From Exiguobacterium flavidum (GTDB lineage: Bacteria > Bacillota > Bacilli > Exiguobacteriales > Exiguobacteriaceae), in NCBI RefSeq assembly GCF_003344535.1, contig NZ_QPKS01000005.1, positions 168,067 to 232,066 on the forward strand: 64,000 nt of DNA, written 5' to 3'. How positions within the stretch are numbered: position 1 is the stretch's first letter; the number at the start of each line of letters is the position of its first letter. Under the pieces are notes generated by a model. That model ran no database searches. It worked only from the letters and a program-made list of their open reading frames with translations, and had not been told where the DNA came from. Shown here one piece after another: positions 26,570 to 34,646 of the stretch. Position numbers and translations under genes: made by a program.

Positions 26570-27672
26570 AGCAGAACCTCCTTCAGCAGAATGTCTCGCT
26601 CATTTTTCAGGCGCGAATGAAGTACCCCTTCTTCGACGTATGCGAGAGCCTCTTTGATTTCTTCCTTCATCAGACCTAGCGCCTTCATGTCCTTCCCGTC
26701 GACTGCAAGCTCTCTTCTGTGCCGGATCGGAAGCTCGTCCCGAGATGGGTGGCTTCTGCCGGTCATCTCATTCAGCGCGGCGAGCTCTTCGTCCGTCAAC
26801 GCATAGCGCTCGCTGGCGGACAAGGACTCCTTGTCGAGCAGCGGCGCAAGCTTTTTCGCACGGAGGACCTGGGCGTTCGACCGCTTCCATCGCCTCAGTT
26901 CCGAGACCTCGAAACCGGAATGGACGAACAGCGCCCATACCTCATGCTTCGTTTTCGCCGCGTATTTGCAATCGATGAGACGAAGGAGAACGTCGTCGGT
27001 CAATCCTGCGAGCTCCTCGTTGATGCCGGTCCGTCGGAGTGCCGTCAACGCGTCGATCCGCCCCTCACCGACCATCAGCTTCTCCATCTCGATCGCGATC
27101 CTCTCCATCGCCACATGATCGATGCTCTCCTTAAGACGGACGATCGCCCGTTCCGTGTCGGATTCCAGCGCAAAGCCGAGCTGGCTCATGAAGCGGAAGG
27201 CCCGCAACATGCGCAGCGCATCCTCGCTGAAACGTTCGTACGGGTCACCGACCGTTCGGACGAGCTTTCTTTGCAAGTCGTCCTGGCCGCCGAACAGGTC
27301 GACGAGCCGGTCGCGCTTGAGCGCCATCGCATTGATCGTGAAGTCTCGCCTCATCAGGTCCTCTTCGAGAGAGACGCCGAGTGAGACCGTGTCCGGACGC
27401 CTTCTGTCCGTATAGGTCGATTCAGAGCGGAACGTCGTCACCTCGAACGGATGGTGCTCAAGGACTACCGTGACCGTACCGTGGTCGATCCCGGTCGGAA
27501 TGACGTTCTCGAAAAGCCGGCTCACCTCTTCCGGAAAGAGGGACGTCGCGAGATCGATGTCACCCGGGTCACGACCAAGCAAGAGGTCACGCACAGCACC
27601 ACCGACGATATACGCCTCGCCTCCAGCCTGCTCGATCGTCAGTATGATCCGTTCAGCGAGGTCACGCATCAT
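26545..27672 (-). CDS. cca: CCA tRNA nucleotidyltransferase
   Basis: A 375-residue class II enzyme adding CCA to tRNA 3' ends. The head motif IVGGAVRDLLLGRDPGDIDLAT contains the metal-binding DxD, followed by RRDFTINAMAL and the poly(A)-polymerase RNA-binding segment. Start is the ATGATG at 27669-27672, which overlaps the end of bshA; the ribosome-binding site is weak, so coupling to bshA is likely. Confidence 0.93.
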   Translation of the reverse strand: MMRDLAERIILTIEQAGGEAYIVGGAVRDLLLGRDPGDIDLATSLFPEEVSRLFENVIPTGIDHGTVTVVLEHHPFEVTTFRSESTYTDRRRPDTVSLGVSLEEDLMRRDFTINAMALKRDRLVDLFGGQDDLQRKLVRTVGDPYERFSEDALRMLRAFRFMSQLGFALESDTERAIVRLKESIDHVAMERIAIEMEKLMVGEGRIDALTALRRTGINEELAGLTDDVLLRLIDCKYAAKTKHEVWALFVHSGFEVSELRRWKRSNAQVLRAKKLAPLLDKESLSASERYALTDEELAALNEMTGRSHPSRDELPIRHRRELAVDGKDMKALGLMKEEIKEALAYVEEGVLHSRLKNERDILLKEVLLWKERRKN

Positions 27673-28801
27673 GTCGATCACACACCCGGTCATAGAGATG
27701 CTCGTACTGGCGGACGATCTCGTTCGAGTCGAAGCGGAGTCGGCAATCCCGGATGCCCTCCTCCGCCATTCGTTCCCGAAGCTCTGTCTCATCCGCGAGG
27801 CGTCCGAGCCTTGCCGCTGCCGCCTCGACGTCAAAGCGCGGCACGACGAAACCGGTCTCACCATCGCGCACGACCTCAGGCAATCCGCCCGCGTCGCTGA
27901 CGACGCTCGGCACACCTACCGCCATCGCCTCGAGCACGACGAGACCGAACGCCTCCTTCTCGGACAGCAGCAGATGAATGTCGCTGAGTGCGAGCAATTG
28001 TGCGACGTGCTCCTGTTTGCCTGCGAAGATGACGCGGTCTAGCACACCGAGTTCCTTCGCAAGCCTGCGCGTCTGCCCCATCTCCGGTCCGTCCCCGACG
28101 AGCAGGAGGCGCATCCTCCGCCCCTCGAGTGCGAGCGCGAACGTCCGTATCGTGTCTTCAAGCCTTTTGACTGGCCGGAAGTTCGAGATGTGGATGACGA
28201 CGGTCTCGTCCTCCTCGATACCGAAATGGCTTCGCAGCCTGTTGTCCCGCACCGGATAATAGACGGACTCGTCGATGAAGTTATGGATGACGTCGATCGC
28301 GTAGTCGCTGCCGAGCGTCGTGTTCGTCTCGCGCGCGAGGCTTTCCGAGACGGCCGTCACGGCGTCCGATTTCTCGATCCCGTAACGGATTGCCGGTTGC
28401 ATCTCGAGATCCTGTCCGATGACAGTGATGTCCGTGCCGTGAAGCGTCGTCACGACTGCGACGTCCTTACGTTTCGCCATCTCCCGCCCAAGCTCCGCGC
28501 AGACGGCGTGCGGGACGGCATAATGGGCATGGATGACGTCGAGTTCGTAGACGTCGATTACCTCGGCGACCTTCGAGGCGAGCGTGATGTCGTACGGCGG
28601 ATATTTGAAGACCGAGTACTGGTTCACCTCGACGAGATGGACGGTGATGTTCGGATGGTAGTCCGTAAGCCGGAACGGGACGCTGGACGTGATGAAATGG
28701 ATGTCGTGCCCCCGGTCCGCAAGCTTCATTCCGAGCTCGGTCGCGACGACACCGCTCCCTCCTACGGATGGATAACACAAGATACCGATGGCTTTTTTCA
28801 T
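27662..28801 (-). CDS. bshA: Bacillithiol synthesis glycosyltransferase BshA
   Basis: A 379-residue GT4 glycosyltransferase that makes N-acetylglucosaminyl-malate, the first step to bacillithiol. The N-terminal CYPSVGGSGVVATELG loop, the HAHYAVPHA segment and the C-terminal EAFGLVVLEAMAVG motif are characteristic. The order bshA-cca-birA-panB follows B. subtilis, although the usual upstream dapB-mgsA-bshB1 genes are absent here. An extended -10 element lies at 28852-28860. Confidence 0.94.
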   Translation of the reverse strand: MKKAIGILCYPSVGGSGVVATELGMKLADRGHDIHFITSSVPFRLTDYHPNITVHLVEVNQYSVFKYPPYDITLASKVAEVIDVYELDVIHAHYAVPHAVCAELGREMAKRKDVAVVTTLHGTDITVIGQDLEMQPAIRYGIEKSDAVTAVSESLARETNTTLGSDYAIDVIHNFIDESVYYPVRDNRLRSHFGIEEDETVVIHISNFRPVKRLEDTIRTFALALEGRRMRLLLVGDGPEMGQTRRLAKELGVLDRVIFAGKQEHVAQLLALSDIHLLLSEKEAFGLVVLEAMAVGVPSVVSDAGGLPEVVRDGETGFVVPRFDVEAAAARLGRLADETELRERMAEEGIRDCRLRFDSNEIVRQYEHLYDRVCDRHDA

Positions 28802-28851
28802 GGCAGATCAACTCTCTCTCTTGTTTCGTTTTCTTTCGAATCATCTGTTCC

Positions 28852-28860
28852 ATTGTACCA
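28852..28860 (-). promoter_or_regulatory. Extended -10 promoter element of bshA-cca-birA
   Basis: TGG-TACAAT on the minus strand, about 50 bases before bshA; the -35 region is weak. The same nine bases occur upstream of recU and der. Confidence 0.5.
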
Positions 28861-28974
28861 AAAAGCCGATGAGGGAGACGTACGACAAAACTTTTCCCGA
28901 CATCCGTCTGGTCTTTTCGTCTCCGTGACTGTACCCTAGAGAAGGAGTCTTCATTCAGAAAGGGGTCATATGAC

Positions 28975-29862
28975 TTGGCAGCACCATTCCAGTTCCCGAT
29001 CCGGATCCAGAACATCCTCTGGATTCTCGTCGGATCATTCATCTTCGCATTTGGTATCTATCATTTCAACGTCCAGAACGAACTCGCCGAAGGCGGGTTC
29101 ACCGGCATCACGCTCATCCTGAAGGGACTTTTCGGTCTCTCCCCTTCGGTGACGAACCTCGTCCTGAACATTCCGCTCTTCTTCATCAGCTATCGTCTGC
29201 TCGGTCGGACGACGTTCATCTACACGCTGATCGGGACGTTCAGCTTCTCCCTCTGGTACGGATTGATCGCGAAATACTCTCCGCTCGAGATCGTTCTCGC
29301 AGATGACATGGTGCTTGCTGCCTTGTTCGCGGGAGTCTTCATCGGCGTCGGTCTCGGCATCATCTTCAACAATGGCGGGACGACGGGCGGGGTCGACATC
29401 ATCGCCCGCCTGACGAAACGCTATTTCGGATGGTCGATCGGCCGGACGTTCCTCGTCTTCGACTTCTTCGTCATCCTCGCGAGCCTGACGTACCTCGACT
29501 ACAAACAGGCGATGTATACGCTGCTCGCCGTCTACATCGGGGCGCGTGTCATCGACTGGATGCAGGAAGGGACTTACGCCGGTAAGGCTGCGATGATCAT
29601 CAGCGACCACCGGACGGAGATCGCCAGCGGCATCCACGACTCGATGAACCGCGGGACGACCCGCCTGCTTGCGAAGGGCGGCTATTCCGGTCGTGACCTC
29701 GAGGTGCTCTATGTCGTCGTCGCACGCAACGAGATCACCCGTCTGAAGACGCTCGTCCGTCAGATCGACCCGCACGCCTTCATCACGTTGCACGACGTCT
29801 ATGAAGTGACCGGAGAAGGGTTCACGTTCGACGAGAACCGGGTGCCGATCAAGGAGACATGA
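28975..29862 (+). CDS. ypjC: YpjC, YitT-family membrane protein with DUF2179
   Basis: A 295-residue protein with about five to six transmembrane helices in the first 190 residues (NILWILVGSFIFAFGIY, VLAALFAGVFIGVGLGI) and a cytoplasmic C-terminal DUF2179 domain (DLEVLYVVVARNEI). The YitT/YpjC family is of unknown transport role. The start is TTG preceded by AAAGGGG. It is on the plus strand, divergent from bshA. Confidence 0.85.
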   Translation: MAAPFQFPIRIQNILWILVGSFIFAFGIYHFNVQNELAEGGFTGITLILKGLFGLSPSVTNLVLNIPLFFISYRLLGRTTFIYTLIGTFSFSLWYGLIAKYSPLEIVLADDMVLAALFAGVFIGVGLGIIFNNGGTTGGVDIIARLTKRYFGWSIGRTFLVFDFFVILASLTYLDYKQAMYTLLAVYIGARVIDWMQEGTYAGKAAMIISDHRTEIASGIHDSMNRGTTRLLAKGGYSGRDLEVLYVVVARNEITRLKTLVRQIDPHAFITLHDVYEVTGEGFTFDENRVPIKET

Positions 29863-29877
29863 GCCATATACGGACCG

Positions 29878-29925
29878 GCGACCGGCATGCTTCGTTCAAT
29901 GACGAGGCATGCCGGTCGCCTTTTT
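29878..29925 (+). terminator. Terminator of ypjC
   Basis: GCGACCGGCATGC pairs perfectly with GCATGCCGGTCGC and CTTTTT follows. Confidence 0.9.
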
Positions 29926-29938
29926 GTCATTCGTCCGA

Positions 29939-29968
29939 CAAAAAAACACCCTTCAGTCGGAAGGGTGC
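29939..29968 (-). terminator. Terminator of the yugP gene
   Basis: On the minus strand CACCCTT / AAGGGTG is followed by TTTTTTTG, 30 bases past the yugP stop. Confidence 0.85.
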
Positions 29969-29997
29969 TGAAAAACTTACAGTCTGCTGACGCCGGA

Positions 29998-30678
29998 TCA
30001 ATCGTCACTCTGCTGCGTGCCGAACACGAGCAATGCGAGACGGAGGAACTCGGCTACCGCGACGAGCGTCGCAGCGACATACGTCCAGGCAGCCGCGTTC
30101 AGGACTCGGCGCGAACCGCGTTCCTCGTTTGCCGTGATGATGCCGTGGCTCGACAGCTCTGCCATCGCCCGCTTCGATGCGTCGAACTCGACAGGAAGCG
30201 TGATGAGTTGGAAGATGACGGCACCGAGCATCAGGATGACGCCGATCTGAGCGAGTCCCGTCATACCGAGGAGCATCCCTCCGAGGAGGAGCGGGAACGA
30301 CAGGTTCGAAGTGATCGACGCGACCGGTGCGATCCGGTGGCGCAGACGCATCATGCCATAGCCGGAAGCGTCCTGGATGACGTGACCGATTTCGTGCGCC
30401 GCGATGGAAGCGGACGAGACCGTCGATCCGTAATAGACGTCCTCTGACAGGCGGACGACCTTGTTCGTCGGGTCGTAGTGGTCCGTCATCGTGCCCCGGA
30501 CCGGTTCGATCGCGACGTCGTGGATACCGTTTTGTTTCATGATGAAGTCTGCCACCTGAGCGCCCGTAACTCCGCTCTCGATCGGCACCTCCTTGAATTT
30601 CTTGTAAGTCGACCGGACACGCATCTGTGCCCAGATCGGGATGATCATGATGATCGCCAAATAGATCAGATAGTTCAT
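29998..30678 (-). CDS. yugP: Zinc metallopeptidase, YugP family
   Basis: A 226-residue membrane protein of the neutral zinc metallopeptidase family PF04298. The HEXXH motif is His95-Glu96-x-x-His99 (AAHEIGHVIQ). An N-terminal helix (residues of about 3-17) and hydrophobic segments near 120-165 and 205-222 give a membrane topology. The start MNYLIYLAII follows GGAGG; an earlier in-frame ATG directly at the site is less likely. Substrate unknown. Confidence 0.85.
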   Translation of the reverse strand: MNYLIYLAIIMIIPIWAQMRVRSTYKKFKEVPIESGVTGAQVADFIMKQNGIHDVAIEPVRGTMTDHYDPTNKVVRLSEDVYYGSTVSSASIAAHEIGHVIQDASGYGMMRLRHRIAPVASITSNLSFPLLLGGMLLGMTGLAQIGVILMLGAVIFQLITLPVEFDASKRAMAELSSHGIITANEERGSRRVLNAAAWTYVAATLVAVAEFLRLALLVFGTQQSDD

Positions 30679-30737
30679 CAAATCAATTTCCTCCATTCCT
30701 TGAATCGGTGTTGACTTTATTTTACGGTCAACCGAAC

Positions 30738-31328
30738 CTATCTGTCAACGGAGGAGCGCACGACGAACTTGTATCCCATGAAAATACATATTCCCGACAG
30801 CCAGAACGAGCCGTAACCGATCCAGTCGATATAGTCCGCGAGCACCGGGTAGCGCGGCCACTGGCCGAGCACGTAGTCGACGACATCGTTATGCAGCACC
30901 CAGACCGAGACGAGGATCAGCTCGCGGGACGAGAAGCGCATGAACGGGGAATAGAGCAACGCTTGAAAGGCCATCGCCCCGTGCGAGAGCATCAACATGA
31001 GCGCCATCAGCGTCAGGCGGACGTCAGCCGTCCCGACTTCCTGCAGCATGAGCATGTTCATCACGACTGCCCAGACACCGTATTTGATCAGCGTGACGAA
31101 CGCGAGCGCCTCGGTCAGCGGCGACTTGCGCTTGAACAGCCAAAGGAAGATGATGATCGTAAAGAAGAGCGAGGCTGTCGGACTGTCCGGGATGAACGGA
31201 TAGAAGTACCATTTCGAGTCCGCGAGCTGAGGTGCATACCAATAATAACCGTAGAGCGTCCCAAGAAGGTTGATCGTCCCGATCACAAGCAGGACAGGCC
31301 TTGTTTTCAACAGATTCAGGATTGCCAT
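30738..31328 (-). CDS. ypjA: YpjA-like DUF1405 membrane protein
   Basis: A 196-residue protein with about five to six transmembrane helices. Features such as the LYGYYWYAPQL segment match DUF1405. As in B. subtilis it directly follows qcrABC, but a terminator (31348-31375) lies between. Function unknown; ypjB, normally next, is absent. Confidence 0.8.
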   Translation of the reverse strand: MAILNLLKTRPVLLVIGTINLLGTLYGYYWYAPQLADSKWYFYPFIPDSPTASLFFTIIIFLWLFKRKSPLTEALAFVTLIKYGVWAVVMNMLMLQEVGTADVRLTLMALMLMLSHGAMAFQALLYSPFMRFSSRELILVSVWVLHNDVVDYVLGQWPRYPVLADYIDWIGYGSFWLSGICIFMGYKFVVRSSVDR

Positions 31329-31347
31329 CGTATACCTCGATTCGACA

Positions 31348-31375
31348 GAAAAACCGGAGGAATCATCCCCCGGTT
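31348..31375 (-). terminator. Terminator after qcrC
   Basis: On the minus strand ACCGG...CC and GG...CCGGT form an imperfect stem followed by TTTTTC. It separates qcrABC from ypjA and may only reduce read-through. Confidence 0.65.
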
Positions 31376-31382
31376 CAGCTGC

Positions 31383-32174
31383 TTATTTGTTGTTTTCTCC
31401 GCCTTCACCGTACGAAGCGATGAATTCCGAGAGTTCTTTCAAGTCTGCGTCAGAGCCTTCGTATTGACCGGCCGGCATCGTTCCGATACCCTCTTTCGCA
31501 ATTTTAGCGATCTCTTCAGCCGTCTTCGTCGTTCCCGTGAGCGCAGGAGCCGCGGCTCCACCTTCGAGGTTTTGACCGTGACAGTTGACACACGACTGGT
31601 TCGAGTAGATCTCGTAACCTTTCGCTTCCGTATCGATCGTCGGCCCTTCACCCATCGTGAGCTCACCTTGCTTGTGGATCTGGTCCCAGTGAGTCGTTTG
31701 GACAGATTCCCAAGTGAGGAAGAAGATCGAGATGATCGCGAGAAGCATCATGCTGACCGCGATCGGACGTTTCGCCGGACGGCGCTCGAGACCCTGGTCG
31801 AGCCAAGGAGCAATCAGCAGTGCAGTGAACGCGAGACCCGGAAGGATGACCGTACCCATGAGGATGTACGGGCCTGCCGCGAATTGGTATTTCAAGAGCT
31901 GATAGAGGAACAGGAAGTACCAGTCCGGAAGCGGAATGTACGACGTGTTCGTCGGATCGGCAATGTTTTGAAGAGGCGGTGCCTCTACGATCGTAAGCGT
32001 CATGAAGCCAATCAGGAAGACCGCTCCAACCATCCACTCACGAAGCAAGAAGTTCGGCCAGAACGCTTCTGTTCGGCCAGGATATTCCGAGTAGTCCTTC
32101 GACTTGTTCGGCATCCGGTTATTGATCGACACCCGCGAATCGGTGACGAATTTCATCCCTTTACCACGATGCAT
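31383..32174 (-). CDS. qcrC: Menaquinol:cytochrome c reductase, cytochrome b/c subunit
   Basis: A 263-residue subunit. The first part resembles cytochrome b6f subunit IV with three transmembrane helices, including the PDWYFLFLYQLLKYQF quinol-site region (the PDWY form of the PEWY motif at 83-86). The C-terminal domain has a c-type haem site, Cys195-Val-Asn-Cys198-His199. It passes electrons from the Rieske/haem core to cytochrome c. Start follows GGGGGAG. Confidence 0.95.
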   Translation of the reverse strand: MHRGKGMKFVTDSRVSINNRMPNKSKDYSEYPGRTEAFWPNFLLREWMVGAVFLIGFMTLTIVEAPPLQNIADPTNTSYIPLPDWYFLFLYQLLKYQFAAGPYILMGTVILPGLAFTALLIAPWLDQGLERRPAKRPIAVSMMLLAIISIFFLTWESVQTTHWDQIHKQGELTMGEGPTIDTEAKGYEIYSNQSCVNCHGQNLEGGAAAPALTGTTKTAEEIAKIAKEGIGTMPAGQYEGSDADLKELSEFIASYGEGGENNK

Positions 32175-32220
32175 CGTGTTCTCCCCCTTTTGTCATTTCC
32201 AGTTTTCAGTTCAAGTCGAC

Positions 32221-32892
32221 TTAGAGCGGTCCAGAAATCCCTTGTTTGCGGATCATCATGAAGTGAGCTCCTAAGAGGACGAAGAGTGCTGCTGGCAGGA
32301 AGAAGACGTGAATCGCGAAGAAACGTGCGATCGTGCTCGCACCGACGATCTCGCCGCCGGCAAGAAGCGTCTTGGCGATCCCGCCGATGACAGGAATACT
32401 TTCGGCGATTTGAATCGTTACTTTCGTCGCGAACAATGCTTTCATGTCCCAAGGCAACAGGTAACCTGTCAAGCCGAGTGCGAGGACGACGAAGAACAGG
32501 AGTACGCCGACGACCCAGTTGAGCTCACGAGGCTTTTTGTAAGAGCCCGTGAAGAATACTCGTAATGTATGTAGGAACAACATTACGATGACGACGGAAG
32601 CTCCCCAGTGGTGCATACCGCGGACGATTTGACCATGTGCCACTTCATTTTGCAGGTAATAGACCGAAGCGTGGGCATTGATGATGTCTGGCACGTAGTA
32701 CATCGTCAGGAACATACCCGAAAGGATTTGGATGACGATCGTGAAGAAAGTCAAACCGCCGAAGCAATAGACGAACGCAGAGAAGTTATGCGCCGGGTTG
32801 ACGTGCTCTGGTACCTCGTGATCAGCGATGTCGCGCCAAAGCGGCGTGATATCTACGCGTTCATCGATCCAGTCATAGATTTTTTGCATCAT
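32221..32892 (-). CDS. qcrB: Menaquinol:cytochrome c reductase, cytochrome b6 subunit
   Basis: A 223-residue cytochrome b6 with four transmembrane helices. Cys43 (FVYCFGG) matches the residue that covalently binds the extra haem in Bacillus QcrB. The bis-His ligands of the two b haems lie in helices B and D, for example the HHWGASVVIVMLFLH segment. GAGGTG precedes the ATG. Confidence 0.95.
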   Translation of the reverse strand: MMQKIYDWIDERVDITPLWRDIADHEVPEHVNPAHNFSAFVYCFGGLTFFTIVIQILSGMFLTMYYVPDIINAHASVYYLQNEVAHGQIVRGMHHWGASVVIVMLFLHTLRVFFTGSYKKPRELNWVVGVLLFFVVLALGLTGYLLPWDMKALFATKVTIQIAESIPVIGGIAKTLLAGGEIVGASTIARFFAIHVFFLPAALFVLLGAHFMMIRKQGISGPL

Positions 32893-32895
32893 CGC

Positions 32896-33402
32896 TTACA
32901 CCTCTCTTTCTACTGGCTTGCCTAGGTAGAGGAAGCCATCTTTCTCTTCTTTCTCATAACCGTCGAGCGGTTTCGTCGGAGGTGTGCCCGGGACGTTGAT
33001 TCCGTCCTTCGTATAACGTCCGAAGTGACATGGGCAGAAGAATTCGTTCGGGTGCGTCGCATCGATACCGTAGCCGACCTGGCAGCCTAGGTGTTTACAG
33101 ATAGGCGACAACGCCAAAATTTCTCCCTTGTCGTTCTTGAAGACCCACGCTGAGAGCGTCTCCTCGAATTCGTACCAACCGTCTTTCGTCTGCTTCTTGA
33201 AGTCGACGCGTTTCGGTTCTGTCGTGATGTCCGACAACTTCATTACCTTCACTTTATCGCCAGCTCCTGACTTTTTCAGGACTGGGTCGATCGCGAAGTT
33301 TACCATTGGCATGACCATCGTAGCAGCCATGAAGCCACCGACTCCAGTCAGTGTATACGTCAGGAATTGCCGACGTGTTACATTAGACCCTTTTTGAGCC
33401 AT
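32896..33402 (-). CDS. qcrA: Menaquinol:cytochrome c reductase, Rieske subunit
   Basis: A 168-residue Rieske protein. A twin-arginine-like N-terminus (TRRQFLTYT) precedes a membrane anchor. Cys102-x-His104 and Cys123-x-x-His126 coordinate the [2Fe-2S] cluster, with Cys107 and Cys125 as the disulfide pair. The start MAQKGSNVT follows GGGGGGA. First gene of qcrABC behind a good sigma-A promoter. Confidence 0.95.
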   Translation of the reverse strand: MAQKGSNVTRRQFLTYTLTGVGGFMAATMVMPMVNFAIDPVLKKSGAGDKVKVMKLSDITTEPKRVDFKKQTKDGWYEFEETLSAWVFKNDKGEILALSPICKHLGCQVGYGIDATHPNEFFCPCHFGRYTKDGINVPGTPPTKPLDGYEKEEKDGFLYLGKPVEREV

Positions 33403-33472
33403 CTCGATCCCCCCTTGTGATGTACCCCGTGCCCCAAGACCACTGTACTTCACACAAATTTCTCACATGGTA

Positions 33473-33501
33473 ATAGTATCTTAATAAAATCATTGCGTCA
33501 A
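33473..33501 (-). promoter_or_regulatory. Sigma-A promoter of qcrABC
   Basis: On the minus strand TTGACG, 17 bases, TACTAT, 71 bases upstream of qcrA. The -35 box overlaps a small hairpin (ACCGCT / AGCGGT) at the ypiF stop. Confidence 0.7.
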
Positions 33502-33506
33502 CCGCT

Positions 33507-33947
33507 TCATAGAGCGGTCCAACGCTTCGCGAGCTGCTCGAGCACCTGACCGACGAAGTTCGTGATCATCTGCCCGCGCTGATCGCCGCTCATGCCGTCG
33601 AGCGAAAGTCTAGGGACATAAATCAGCCCCTCGACAGGCGTCTCCTTCCACCTAAGATCAGCCGTGATCAGCGTGATGAAACGGAATTGTCCGGCGCCCG
33701 CCGCTTCCTTCCAGCGTTCGATCTCGCTGACCGGCACGTCACCGACGTACGAGAACGCGGGAGCAAGCATCGCACGCCCCGAGAGCTGGCGTTCGGCTTC
33801 CGCTGATACGGCAAGTGCCATTTCACTGCACTCCGAGAAGGCGAGCATATCCTGCTCGAACCCGACCGGTACGAGCGGGATGATGAGCGTATCGATATAC
33901 GCGCTTTCTCGGCGTGCCGTTTCTACATCGGATGGTCTGAAACGCAA
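33507..33947 (-). CDS. ypiF: YpiF-like DUF2487 protein
   Basis: A 146-residue soluble protein of the DUF2487 family, placed directly upstream of qcrA as in B. subtilis. The start is TTG, preceded by AAGGGGGGA. No catalytic motif is visible. Function unknown, although its fixed link with qcr and ypiB suggests a role around respiration or quinone metabolism. Confidence 0.8.
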   Translation of the reverse strand: MRFRPSDVETARRESAYIDTLIIPLVPVGFEQDMLAFSECSEMALAVSAEAERQLSGRAMLAPAFSYVGDVPVSEIERWKEAAGAGQFRFITLITADLRWKETPVEGLIYVPRLSLDGMSGDQRGQMITNFVGQVLEQLAKRWTAL

Positions 33948-34062
33948 GTCATTCCCCCCTTTCCTGAGGATTACAATTCGTCACATTTAATGTATCACAA
34001 ACACATTTCCAGCTGTTAAAGGAATGTGACGGATTTATGAAATTAAAAAGAAATTTTTAAGC

Positions 34063-34089
34063 AAAAAAAGAACGCCATCTCTGGCGTTC
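34063..34089 (-). terminator. Terminator of the ypiA-ypiB end
   Basis: On the minus strand GAACGCCA / TGGCGTTC is followed by seven Ts, 11 bases past the ypiB stop. Confidence 0.88.
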
Positions 34090-34099
34090 ATCAACTGGA

Positions 34100-34627
34100 T
34101 CACATTTGTTCTCTGATCAGCCGAAGTTTCCGGGACAGGGACTGGAAACGGTGCTCGTCCCGCGCGTCGAGCGCCTCATCGATTAGACGGACGAGACGTT
34201 CCTCCTCCTGGCGGTTGACGGTCGCAGCGATGAAGTGCGTCGCCTCGTCGACGAGCTTCGGCTCGACCGCGAGTTCCGGGACGAACGGATTTTCCTCGAG
34301 GAGCGAGACATATTCGTCGTCCGTCATCATCCCTTGGAAATTGATCTCGATGTAGACGTCTTCAGAAGTCAGGCGGAGATCATGGTACGCCTTCTCCGGA
34401 TCCTTCGTCTTCACGTCGCCCTTCTTGAAGAGGAAGGGCTCACCGTCGAAACCGTAGGTCGTCATGATGATCGCCTTAGGAGCGAACATCGCATTCTCGA
34501 CGAAGTGGACATGGTCAAGCTTTGCGTCATGGCGCAACCAGTAATCGAGAATCCATTTCGCTTCCCGTCTTCTGAGCGTGTAATAGGTCAAGATGCGGCG
34601 CAAGAATCGCTGTTTTCTTTCTGTCAT
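34100..34627 (-). CDS. ypiB: YpiB-like UPF0302 protein
   Basis: A 175-residue protein matching UPF0302, with a conserved REAKWILDYWLRHDAKLDHV N-terminus and a charged helical C-terminal half. The start MTERKQRFLRRIL has GGGAAGAG close upstream. It follows ypiA by 19 bases. Function unknown. Confidence 0.85.
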   Translation of the reverse strand: MTERKQRFLRRILTYYTLRRREAKWILDYWLRHDAKLDHVHFVENAMFAPKAIIMTTYGFDGEPFLFKKGDVKTKDPEKAYHDLRLTSEDVYIEINFQGMMTDDEYVSLLEENPFVPELAVEPKLVDEATHFIAATVNRQEEERLVRLIDEALDARDEHRFQSLSRKLRLIREQM

Positions 34628-34646
34628 CTCTTCCCTGCCCCTTTCC

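Noticed and set aside
30708..32261. A 517-codon open frame on the plus strand
   Set aside because: It runs antisense to ypjA and qcrC and crosses the terminator between them. Its translation is dominated by Arg, Asp and Glu with no domain, typical of antisense shadows in GC-rich DNA.
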